From positions 1-55,029 of the forward strand of contig JAFROK010000038.1 of assembly GCA_017429695.1 (NCBI GenBank): DNA of 55,029 bases, in the 5' to 3' direction. Positions 7,648 through 15,411 of this stretch are shown here, piece by piece. Source of the stretch: Clostridia bacterium (lineage in GTDB: Bacteria > Bacillota > Clostridia > Christensenellales > Aristaeellaceae). The position numbers and the translations under genes were made by a program. Below the pieces are notes generated by a model, which saw only the letters and a list, made by a program, of their open reading frames with translations, was not told the origin of the DNA and ran no database searches. Position 1 is the first letter of the stretch, and each line of letters begins with the position of its first letter.

Positions 7648-7682
7648 TGTACCGCCTGCATGTGATTCATGCAGGCGGTACA
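7648..7682. repeat. Perfect 15-bp inverted repeat inside the module
   Basis: TGTACCGCCTGCATG (7648-7662) and its exact complement (7668-7682) flank a 5-nt loop TGATT. It lies between the 201-aa gene and the phosphatase gene, with no T run, so it is not a classical terminator. In mRNA it would be a very stable hairpin that could separate expression of the two halves of the operon or protect a processed end. Confidence 0.7.
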
Positions 7683-7705
7683 TCCAAACAAAGGTGGATG
7701 TATCC

Positions 7706-9340
7706 GTGAAAAAACTGAGGAGTCATGCCGCAGTCAAATGCATCGGCGGGATTATCCTGTCGCTGATCGTTTTTTTTGCGGTTGTGAGCGTCATCGGCTT
7801 TAACAGCTTCACGGAAGCGCTTCTGGCCCAGTATTCCGACGGCGCCTTCCTGACGGCCAGGACGGCGGGGGATTACGTGGACGCGGATAAACTGGCGGAA
7901 TATATCCGGAACGGCGACTCCGGGGATGATTACCGGGAAACCTGGAACCAGCTGGACCGGCTCTGCAATGCCTCCGGGGCCACGTTTGTCTATGTGATCC
8001 AGCCGGACCTGAGCGATTACGGGCATATCACGTTCCTGTTTTCCACGATCAACCATGACAGCACATACACGAAATATGATTTCGGGTATTACAGGGAAAC
8101 GACGAACGACGAATACCGGGAAAAGTACCGCGCACTGTATGAACAGGAAGCGGAACAGGAACTGGTGATCCGGGACCGGGGATATATTGAAACGGACCCG
8201 CACATCACCGCGATGATCGGACTGAAGGGCGCGGACGGGCAGGTGAAGGCGATCCTGTGCGTGCAGCGCCAGATGGATGTGCTGCAGAACGCCAGGAAGA
8301 CCTATCTCGGAAAGATTATCCTTGCGCTGGTGATCCTGATTATCCTGGTCATCGTATGGCAGAGCCTGTTCCTGCACAGGGTGCTGCTGCAGCCCATGAA
8401 GCAGATTACGGATGAGGCGGAACGCTTTTCCCGGGAGAACGTGGCGGCCAGCCCCAGACTGGCGGAAACCATACGGAATACGGATGAAATCGGCTATCTG
8501 GCATCTTCCATTGACCATATGGAGGAACAGATTACGGATTACATTGATTCCATTACGAAGATTACGGCGGAGAAGGAACGGATCAGCGCGGAGCTTTCGC
8601 TGGCCACGCAGATTCAGGCTTCCGTGCTGCCGCATATCTTTCCGCCGTTCCCGGACCGGAAGGAATTCGACATCTACGCCAGCATGGATCCGGCCAAGGA
8701 AGTGGGCGGAGACTTTTACGACTTTTTCCTGATTGACAGCGACCACCTGGGACTGGTGATTGCCGACGTCAGCGGAAAGGGCATTCCGGCGGCACTGTTC
8801 ATGATGTCGAGCAAGATTATCATCCAGAGCATTGCCATGCTGGGGAAAACGCCGGGAGAGGTGCTGACCAAGACGAACGACGCGATCTGCTCCGGCAACC
8901 AGGCGGGCATGTTTGTGACCGTATGGATGGGCATTCTGGAGATATCCACCGGCAAGATGACCTGTGCCAACGCCGGGCATGAATACCCGGTGCTGAAACG
9001 CGCGGACGGCGATTTTGAACTGTTCCGGGACAAACACGGATTCGTGATCGGCGGCATGGAAGGGATCCGGTACAAGGAATACGAGCTGCAGATGAACCCC
9101 GGCGACAAGCTGTTTGTATACACGGACGGCGTGCCGGAGGCGACCGACGCGGACAACGAACTGTTCGGAACGGAGCGGATGACGGACGCGCTGAATACCG
9201 TTAAAGACGCCGATCCTGAACATGTGCTGAGCGGCGTGCGCCGGGCGGTGGACGCGTTTGTGAAAGATGCAGAACAGTTTGACGACCTGACGATGCTGTG
9301 CATTGAATACCGGAGACAAAAGGAGAAAGCCGATGCGTGA
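7706..9340 (+). CDS. Membrane PP2C (SpoIIE/RsbU-type) serine phosphatase with HAMP domain
   Basis: I place the start at GTG 7706 because AAAGGTGG (7690-7697) sits 8 bases ahead. An in-frame GTG at 7694 would overlap that site. The 544-aa protein has a first membrane helix at about 12-35 (IILSLIVFFAVVSVIGF), an extracellular sensor region of ~160 residues, a second helix near 200-222 (IILALVILIILVIVW), a HAMP-like linker and a PP2C domain from about 305 (DPAKEVGGDFYDFF, VIADVSGKGIPAALFM, YTDGVPEATDADNELFG, DDLTMLCI). The metal-binding Asp residues are present. It should dephosphorylate the STAS protein in response to an external signal. It overlaps the next gene by 8 bp. Confidence 0.9.
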   Translation: MKKLRSHAAVKCIGGIILSLIVFFAVVSVIGFNSFTEALLAQYSDGAFLTARTAGDYVDADKLAEYIRNGDSGDDYRETWNQLDRLCNASGATFVYVIQPDLSDYGHITFLFSTINHDSTYTKYDFGYYRETTNDEYREKYRALYEQEAEQELVIRDRGYIETDPHITAMIGLKGADGQVKAILCVQRQMDVLQNARKTYLGKIILALVILIILVIVWQSLFLHRVLLQPMKQITDEAERFSRENVAASPRLAETIRNTDEIGYLASSIDHMEEQITDYIDSITKITAEKERISAELSLATQIQASVLPHIFPPFPDRKEFDIYASMDPAKEVGGDFYDFFLIDSDHLGLVIADVSGKGIPAALFMMSSKIIIQSIAMLGKTPGEVLTKTNDAICSGNQAGMFVTVWMGILEISTGKMTCANAGHEYPVLKRADGDFELFRDKHGFVIGGMEGIRYKEYELQMNPGDKLFVYTDGVPEATDADNELFGTERMTDALNTVKDADPEHVLSGVRRAVDAFVKDAEQFDDLTMLCIEYRRQKEKADA

Positions 9341-9734
9341 AATCAGATTACAGGCCCGCAGGGAAGCCATTGCAGAGCTGACCGCATGGATTGACGCGGA
9401 GCTGGAGCAGGCGGAATGTTCACCGAAGGCGCAGATGCAGATTGACGTGGCCATTGACGAGATTATGGCCAATATTGCCATGTATGCGTATCCGGACCGG
9501 GAGGGAAGCGTTACGGTGCGGTATGACTGCAGGGACAGAACCGCGGAAATGACGTTTATTGACGAAGGCATTCCCTACAATCCCCTGGACAATCCGGAAC
9601 CGGACGTGACGCTGAGCGCGCAGGAACGGAAAATCGGCGGGCTGGGAATCTTCCTGGTGAAAAAGATGGCCGATGAGGTCAGCTACCGGTATGAGAACGG
9701 AAAAAACATCCTGACCATCCGGAAACATATATAA
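9333..9734 (+). CDS. RsbW/SpoIIAB-like HATPase (serine kinase, anti-sigma type)
   Basis: The start is ATG 9333 with AGGAG eight bases upstream; an upstream TTG at 9303 is rejected because the phosphatase frame covers it. The 133-aa protein is a lone HATPase_c domain with the N-box DVAIDEIMANIAMYAYP, the G1 box FIDEGIPYNP and the G2 region GGLGIFLVKKMAD. In the family such proteins phosphorylate the STAS antagonist and sequester a sigma factor. No sigma gene is next to it; the closest is the ECF-like factor at 2360-2842. It could instead control another target. It overlaps the phosphatase gene. Confidence 0.88.
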   Translation: MREIRLQARREAIAELTAWIDAELEQAECSPKAQMQIDVAIDEIMANIAMYAYPDREGSVTVRYDCRDRTAEMTFIDEGIPYNPLDNPEPDVTLSAQERKIGGLGIFLVKKMADEVSYRYENGKNILTIRKHI

Positions 9735-9759
9735 AGAGAACACGCAAGCGAGGTGCAGC

Positions 9760-10677
9760 ATGGAGTACATTCTGGAAACACAGAAACTGACCAAGATTTA
9801 CGGCCAGAAGGAAGCAGCGGTCGATGTGGACCTGCATATCCGGGAAGGGGAAATCTATGGCCTGATCGGCCGGAACGGCGCCGGAAAAACGACGATTATG
9901 CGCATGATCAGCGGCCTTTCCAAGCCGACCCGGGGCAGCTATTCCATTTGCGGGAAGACAGGGTTCGCACTGGGAAAAGAATTGCGGAACGTGGGTGTGC
10001 TGATTGAGCATCCCGGCCTGTATCCCAAACTGTCCGCCTATGAAAACCTGAAGATCAAGTGCATCGGCGTCGGCATCAATCCGAAGGGATATGTGGAGGA
10101 AATGCTGAAGCTGGTGGGCCTGGAAAACGTGGACCGGAAGAAGGGCGCCGGCTCTTTCTCCCTGGGTATGCGGCAGCGGCTGGGGATTGCGCTGGCCATG
10201 GTCGGCGACCCGAAGATGCTGGTGCTGGACGAACCGATCAACGGCCTGGATCCCCAGGGCATTGTGGAGGTTCGGGAAATGCTGGCAAAGCTGCGGGATG
10301 AGAAGGGGATCACGATTATGGTTTCCAGCCATATCCTGGACGAGCTGGCCAAGGTGGCGGATTCCTACGGTATTATCCACGAGGGACGGCTGCTGGACGA
10401 ATTCAGCGCGGACGAACTGCATAAGCGCAGCGGCCAGTATGTGATGATCCGCACGGGGGATAATGAAGCGGCGGTCCGGGTGCTGAAAGAAATGAATGTG
10501 ACGGAGATCACCCCGGAATCCGACGGGTTTATCCGGGTGGACCGGATGAACGACGAAACCGGGGCCATGGCCAAAGCCATTGTGAACGCCGGCATTGAAC
10601 TGAATGAAATCTGCCTGCAGAGCGTATCGCTGGAAGATTATTATCTTGGCGTGACGGGAGGGAATCACAATGGGTAA
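9760..10677 (+). CDS. ABC transporter ATP-binding protein
   Basis: The 305-aa ATPase has Walker A GRNGAGKTT (about residues 38-46), signature SLGMRQRLG, Walker B MLVLDEPINGLD and an H-loop His in SSHILDELAK. The C-terminal ~80 residues are typical of the DrrA/CcmA-like exporter subfamily (bacitracin/lantibiotic-resistance or Na+ type). Its stop overlaps the start of the membrane partner at 10670 by 8 bp. The substrate cannot be read from sequence. It lies 25 bp after the HATPase gene and may be co-transcribed with the partner-switching module. Confidence 0.9.
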   Translation: MEYILETQKLTKIYGQKEAAVDVDLHIREGEIYGLIGRNGAGKTTIMRMISGLSKPTRGSYSICGKTGFALGKELRNVGVLIEHPGLYPKLSAYENLKIKCIGVGINPKGYVEEMLKLVGLENVDRKKGAGSFSLGMRQRLGIALAMVGDPKMLVLDEPINGLDPQGIVEVREMLAKLRDEKGITIMVSSHILDELAKVADSYGIIHEGRLLDEFSADELHKRSGQYVMIRTGDNEAAVRVLKEMNVTEITPESDGFIRVDRMNDETGAMAKAIVNAGIELNEICLQSVSLEDYYLGVTGGNHNG

Positions 10678-11518
10678 TCTGCTGAGAATGGACACCTACC
10701 GGATTTTCCGGAGCAAAACATTTTTTGTGTGCCTGATTCTTGCCTTCGCGCTGGCTGTGGCAAGCGCCCCGGTTGATAAACTGCTGTCCTCGCTGGGACA
10801 GATGTTTGCCACCGAAGTGACGGAAACCGCCAAAACATCGGATGAGTTTTCGGATGAAGATGTGCTGGCGCTGGAAACAGCCAAGGACGCCATCCGATTC
10901 AGAACGGAGGAAAAACTTTCCAACCTGATTAAAAATCCATTCACATTCCTGGCGACCCTGCTGATGCTAATCTCCGTATGCTCCTTTTACTATGCGGACG
11001 CGGAAGGCGGCTATATCAAGAATATCGCCGGACAGATGCCCATGAAGGGATTTACGATCCTGTCGAAGTTCCTGGCGTCTGTTTCGCACAATTTCATCTT
11101 TATGGCGTTGTGCGTGGTGGGCAACATCATCGGTACCCTGACCGTGAGGCATTTTGTGCCGGATGACGCGATTCTCAGCAGCATCGGGATCTTTTTCCTG
11201 AAGCTGCTGCTGATCCAGAGCATCTGTGCGCTGCTGGTGCTGTTTGTTTCCACGATGCAGAACAAGTCCCTGGGGATTGTGATGGCGGTCCTTTTCGGGC
11301 TGGGATTTGTGATGCCGTTGATTTACGAACTGATTGACGTTCAGCTGATCAACCGGCTGTTTAAGGATGCGGGCGCTGTTTTTGCCAAATACATGCCGGA
11401 CGTACTGCTGGGCGAAACTTCCCCGGATCCGGTGACGGCGATCCTGGTATCGGTGATATTCGGCGGGTTCTTCCTGCTGCTGGCCATCCGGGCCTTCGAC
11501 CGGAAAGATGTGAAGTAA
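10670..11518 (+). CDS. ABC-2 type membrane permease
   Basis: The 282-aa protein has about six hydrophobic segments: near residues 18-36, a long soluble loop (45-85), then 92-108, 125-150, 160-185, 195-215 and a final helix at about 252-272 ending FDRKDVK. This is the layout of ABC-2 permeases. It is translationally coupled to the ATPase at 9760-10677, so the two form one exporter. The extracytoplasmic loop rich in Asp, Glu and Ser after helix one may contact the substrate. Function is inferred from the pair only. Confidence 0.85.
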   Translation: MGNLLRMDTYRIFRSKTFFVCLILAFALAVASAPVDKLLSSLGQMFATEVTETAKTSDEFSDEDVLALETAKDAIRFRTEEKLSNLIKNPFTFLATLLMLISVCSFYYADAEGGYIKNIAGQMPMKGFTILSKFLASVSHNFIFMALCVVGNIIGTLTVRHFVPDDAILSSIGIFFLKLLLIQSICALLVLFVSTMQNKSLGIVMAVLFGLGFVMPLIYELIDVQLINRLFKDAGAVFAKYMPDVLLGETSPDPVTAILVSVIFGGFFLLLAIRAFDRKDVK

Positions 11519-11573
11519 GACGCTGCGGCGTTTGCTTATATCCCAAATCATCATTTATGGAGGAAATGGAAAG

Positions 11574-12212
11574 ATGAATATTGCAGGTGTAATTATTGGG
11601 GTTCTCGGTATCATCATCGGCTTTTTCGGCGGACTGCTCTTTGGCTGGGTCGGCGGCGGCATTGCGATCGGCCTGGGCGCAATCGGCATTCTGTTTGGGT
11701 TCCTGGCCCGGAAAAAAACGGAAGGCCAGAAGGGTACGGGCGCTATTATTGTCGGTGCACTGGCTGTTCTGCTGTCGTTTTTCCTTACCAACAGCAGTGT
11801 GAACACGCTGAAGGACGCGCTGAAAAAAGCCAAGGATAATACGGATGTCGCCCCGACGATTACAGAATTCGCGGATAAGATTAACCCGTCCCTGGGCCTT
11901 GTCGGCGGCCTGGTGAATATCAAAGACGCGACCGAAGACGAGATCAAGAAGATTACGGATGAACTGCTGCTTGTGATCGATGACGCGAAAGTGAAGGAGA
12001 AGCGGGAAGAACTCCAGAAAAAGGTGGAAGAGACAAAGGAAGATATCCAGGAGAAGGTGGACGAGGCCGGCCAGGCGCTTGAGAATGCCGGGGTGGCTGT
12101 GAGCGACGCGGTGGAAGGAGCCGGAGAAGCCATCGGAGATGCCACTGAAGATGCCGGACAGGCTGTGAGCGACGCGGTGGAAGGCGTTCAGAATGCCGTG
12201 ACCAATCCGTAA
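11574..12212 (+). CDS. Membrane-anchored LEA-like repeat protein
   Basis: The start is ATG 11574, with GGAGGAAATGG ten bases upstream, rather than the in-frame TTG at 11532. The 212-aa protein starts with two glycine-rich hydrophobic hairpins (about 3-45 and 58-76). A linker follows, and then a long helical tail from about 135. The tail contains imperfect 11-residue repeats (KVEETKEDIQEKVDEAG, ALENAGVAVSDAVEGAG, AIGDATEDAGQAVSDAVEG) like late-embryogenesis-abundant/YtxH-type stress proteins. The EDAGQAVSDAVEG type unit recurs almost exactly. It follows the ABC pair and ends in its own terminator. A role in envelope stress is plausible and would fit a partner-switching neighbourhood. Confidence 0.65.
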   Translation: MNIAGVIIGVLGIIIGFFGGLLFGWVGGGIAIGLGAIGILFGFLARKKTEGQKGTGAIIVGALAVLLSFFLTNSSVNTLKDALKKAKDNTDVAPTITEFADKINPSLGLVGGLVNIKDATEDEIKKITDELLLVIDDAKVKEKREELQKKVEETKEDIQEKVDEAGQALENAGVAVSDAVEGAGEAIGDATEDAGQAVSDAVEGVQNAVTNP

Positions 12213-12244
12213 GGCGCATTTTTCACTGAATTGTGATTTTATAA

Positions 12245-12275
12245 AGAGCTGAAGGTTGACCTTCCGGCTCTTTTT
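12245..12275 (+). terminator. Rho-independent terminator after the LEA-like gene
   Basis: AGAGC/GCTCT closes an inner AAGG/CCTT stem with small mismatches, followed by T4-5. It separates the ABC/LEA genes from the NHLM export operon. Confidence 0.65.
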
Positions 12276-12300
12276 CATATGTGAAAAACCGCAATTATAC

Positions 12301-12330
12301 TTGACAACCACCGGAACTCAGAAGGATAAT
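12301..12330 (+). promoter_or_regulatory. Strong predicted promoter of the NHLM export operon
   Basis: A perfect TTGACA (12301-12306) and GATAAT (12325-12330) with an 18-bp spacer lie about 45 bp before the HlyD-like gene. This suggests the exporter is transcribed independently at a substantial level. Confidence 0.65.
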
Positions 12331-12373
12331 GAAAAATAAACAAATGCCGGTTACCGCTCAATACTGAAAGGAT

Positions 12374-13165
12374 ATGTTGCCTGTGGAAAATCAGCTGTTT
12401 CGCCAGAAAAGCCTGGACCATATTTCATCCCCGGAAGAACTGCATGACTATATGCGGGTGACCAATCCCCGGCTGTGGGCAGTGCTGATTGCCATTGTGC
12501 TGCTGCTGGGCGGATTCCTGGTATACGCCGCGACCACCCGGATGGAAAGCACGGAAACGGTGACTTTCCGGGTTTCCAGCGGCTATATTTATCACGGGAG
12601 CATTCCGGAAAACCGGATGGATGTGATCAAAGTCGGCATGCCGGTGCGGATTGCCGGGGAGACGGGAACCATCGATAATTTTGATACCAGCATCCAGTAC
12701 CGGCTGAATATTACCTTTGACGGCGAGGCGCCGGAAAAGGGCAGAAGCTATATGATTACCCTGGGGGAAGAATGGAGCGGACCGCAGGTTGAAGCATATG
12801 AAAACCGGGACTTTTCAAAAGACGGAGATGAGGCGCAGGCTGAAGGGGAGAACGGGAAAATTCCCCATGTGATTACATCATACGATGACTATGGGTTTAC
12901 GGTATCATCCTATGTGGATCCCCAGGTGCTGAAAAAACTGGACGGCACATATTCCCGGGTCCGTGTATGGAAATATGACTATCTGGAAAACGACGACCTG
13001 AGCCTGACGGAAGGCCGCCTGGCGACCGTGGACGGATATGAGCCGATTACGACGGTGTATGCCGCCGTCAGCCTTGACAATCCGGAAGCTGTGATACCGG
13101 ACGGGAACTATGAGGGTGAAATTGTGACGGAATCGACCACGCCGATCAGCTTCCTGTGGAATTAG
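12374..13165 (+). CDS. NHLM/NHLP bacteriocin-system secretion protein (HlyD-like)
   Basis: The protein has 263 aa from ATG 12374. AAAGGA ends only three bases before this ATG, so the next in-frame starts, TTG 12377 or GTG 12383, are more likely. The N-terminus FRQKSLDHISSPEELHDYMRVTNP is diagnostic of NHLM secretion proteins. It is followed by one membrane helix (about 38-57) and an extracytoplasmic domain with a biotinyl/barrel-like half (IKVGMPVRIAGETGTIDNF). It would bridge the two ABC subunits downstream to the outside. The order HlyD-like, C39-ABC, second ABC is the canonical NHLM export cassette. Confidence 0.85.
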   Translation: MLPVENQLFRQKSLDHISSPEELHDYMRVTNPRLWAVLIAIVLLLGGFLVYAATTRMESTETVTFRVSSGYIYHGSIPENRMDVIKVGMPVRIAGETGTIDNFDTSIQYRLNITFDGEAPEKGRSYMITLGEEWSGPQVEAYENRDFSKDGDEAQAEGENGKIPHVITSYDDYGFTVSSYVDPQVLKKLDGTYSRVRVWKYDYLENDDLSLTEGRLATVDGYEPITTVYAAVSLDNPEAVIPDGNYEGEIVTESTTPISFLWN

Positions 13166-13212
13166 CTGTCAGTTATCAGTTATCAGCTCACTGTGGTTTT
13201 GGAGACTGAAGG

Positions 13213-15396
13213 ATGAAGAGAAAGAGCCTAATGAAAGCACCGGTGAAATCCGGAGTGGCGAAAGTGCCAGTGATTATGCAGATGGAAGCGCTGGAGTGCG
13301 GCGCGGCCTGCCTGGCCATGATCCTGGCATATTACCGGAAATGGATCCCCCTTGAACAGGTGCGCCTGGACTGCGGCGTAAGCCGGGACGGATCCAACAT
13401 GAAAAACGTTTACCTGGCAGCCCAGCATTACGGGCTGGAGGTTCACGGCTATCGCATGGAAATGGATGTGCTGAAAAAGGAAGCGACATTTCCGTGCATC
13501 ATTCACTGGAATTTCAACCATTTTGTGGTGCTGAACGGCTTCCGGGGCAACAAGGCTGTGCTGAACGATCCGGCCCGGGGCGTTGTCCAGGTGCCGATGG
13601 AACAGTTTGACGAAGCGTTTACGGGGCTGGTGATGACATTTGCCCCGGGAGCGGATTTTGTACCATCCGGCCGGCGGAAAAGCATGCTGGGATATGCGCG
13701 GAAACGCCTGAAAGGCGCTGCCCCGGCGGTGGTGTTTGTTGTGCTGACATCGATCATTTCCTATCTGTTCGGCATTATCAATCCGGTGATGTCCCGGATT
13801 TTCCTGGACCGGCTGCTGACCGGGAGAGCGCCGGAATGGCTGTATCCGTTCATTACGGTGATGATTATCCTGGCCGTGTTCCAGATTATTGTTCAATGGG
13901 CCCAGACGGTTTACAACCTGAAAATCAACGGGAGGATGGCCATTGAGGGCAATGCCTCTTTCATGTGGAAAGTGCTGCGGCTGCCGATGTCGTTTTTCTC
14001 CCAGCGGCTGAGCGGGGATATCCTCCAGCGGCAGGGAAGCAACGCTACCATTGCAGGAACCCTTGTGCAGACTGTTGCGCCGCTGGCGCTGAACACGATC
14101 ATGATGCTGTTTTACCTGGTGATTATGCTGCGGTACAGCGTGGTGATGACAATGGTCGGCCTGGCCTCGCTGATCCTGAATATCGCGGTGGCCAATTACA
14201 TGAGCGCCAAACGGGTGAATATGACCCGGGTTCAGATGCGGGACACGGGAAAACTGGCTTCCGCCACGCTGGCCGGCATCAGCCTGACGGAAACCATTAA
14301 ATCGTCCGGCGCGGAAGGCGGATTTTTCCGCAAATGGAGCGGATACCAGGCTTCGGTGAACACCCAGAACGTGCGGTATGCTTCGCTGAATGCCCGGGTG
14401 GGACTGATTCCCCAGTTTATCAGCACCCTCAGCAACTATGCGGTGCTGTTTCTCGGCGTGGTGCTGGCTATGGACGGGAAATTTACGCTGGGTATGATCA
14501 CCACGTTCCAGAGCCTGCTGACTTCCTTTATGGGACCCGCGGAAACGCTGGTTACAGCGGGACAGACGGTGATGGAAATGCGGACCGATATGGAACGGAT
14601 TGAGGATGTGATGGAATATCCGGATGATCCGGCGCTGAGGTATGGAGAAAATGCGGGGGAAGAAAGCTATGCGAAACTGAAAGGCGAAGTGGAACTGAGG
14701 AATGTTACCTTCGGATATTCCCCGCTGAGCAATCCGACCGTGAGCCATTTTTCCATGCATATCAGGCCCGGGGAACGGGTGGCGATTGTCGGGGCCAGCG
14801 GATGCGGCAAATCCACCATCAGCAAAATGGTTACCGGCCTCTACCAGCCCTGGGAGGGTGAAATCCTCTTTGACGGAAAACCGATCAACAGCATTCCGCG
14901 CAACGTGTTTACCGGGTCTGTGGCCATGGTGGACCAGGATATTGTACTGTTTGAAGACACGATTGCGAATAACATCCGGATGTGGGATAAGACGATTGAG
15001 GATTTTGAAGTCATCCTGGCCGCCCGGGACGCCCAGATTCACGACGATATCATGGAACGTCCGGGAGGATACCAGGGGAAACTGACGGAGAACGGCATGG
15101 ACCTGTCGGGCGGACAGCGGCAGCGGCTGGAAATTGCCCGGGTACTGGCGCAGGATCCGTCGGTGATCATTCTGGACGAGGCAACCAGCGCCCTGGACGC
15201 CAAGACGGAATATGAGCTTGTGAAGGCGATCAAAGACCGCGGTATTTCATGTATCGTGGTGGCCCACCGCCTTTCAACGATCCGCGACTGTGACGAAATC
15301 ATTGTTCTGGAAAAAGGCAAAGTGATCGAGCGCGGCACGCATGATGAACTGTATGCCCGGGGCGGCGCATACGCTGAGCTGGTAACTTCTGAGTAA
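13213..15396 (+). CDS. NHLM exporter ABC subunit with C39 leader peptidase
   Basis: The 727-aa protein begins with a peptidase C39 domain (about 18-145): oxyanion Gln23 and catalytic Cys29 in MQMEALECGAACL, His103 in NFNHFVVL, Asp119 in LNDPARG. All catalytic residues are present, so it should cleave leader peptides during export. Six membrane helices follow (about 165-450). The ATPase domain has Walker A GASGCGKST, signature LSGGQRQR, Walker B VIILDEATSALD and VAHRLST. It is the first of two ABC subunits in the NHLM cassette. A functional leader peptidase implies a cargo with a cleavable leader somewhere in the genome. Confidence 0.93.
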   Translation: MKRKSLMKAPVKSGVAKVPVIMQMEALECGAACLAMILAYYRKWIPLEQVRLDCGVSRDGSNMKNVYLAAQHYGLEVHGYRMEMDVLKKEATFPCIIHWNFNHFVVLNGFRGNKAVLNDPARGVVQVPMEQFDEAFTGLVMTFAPGADFVPSGRRKSMLGYARKRLKGAAPAVVFVVLTSIISYLFGIINPVMSRIFLDRLLTGRAPEWLYPFITVMIILAVFQIIVQWAQTVYNLKINGRMAIEGNASFMWKVLRLPMSFFSQRLSGDILQRQGSNATIAGTLVQTVAPLALNTIMMLFYLVIMLRYSVVMTMVGLASLILNIAVANYMSAKRVNMTRVQMRDTGKLASATLAGISLTETIKSSGAEGGFFRKWSGYQASVNTQNVRYASLNARVGLIPQFISTLSNYAVLFLGVVLAMDGKFTLGMITTFQSLLTSFMGPAETLVTAGQTVMEMRTDMERIEDVMEYPDDPALRYGENAGEESYAKLKGEVELRNVTFGYSPLSNPTVSHFSMHIRPGERVAIVGASGCGKSTISKMVTGLYQPWEGEILFDGKPINSIPRNVFTGSVAMVDQDIVLFEDTIANNIRMWDKTIEDFEVILAARDAQIHDDIMERPGGYQGKLTENGMDLSGGQRQRLEIARVLAQDPSVIILDEATSALDAKTEYELVKAIKDRGISCIVVAHRLSTIRDCDEIIVLEKGKVIERGTHDELYARGGAYAELVTSE

Positions 15397-15411
15397 AGGA
15401 GGCGGGGAAAA

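Noticed and set aside
7694-7705. GTG 7694 as start of the PP2C phosphatase
   Set aside because: It lies inside the AAAGGTGG ribosome site that is correctly spaced for GTG 7706.
13166-13212. Tandem CAGTTAT repeats before the C39-ABC gene as CRISPR or operator
   Set aside because: Only two short imperfect units; too little for any call beyond a local tandem duplication.
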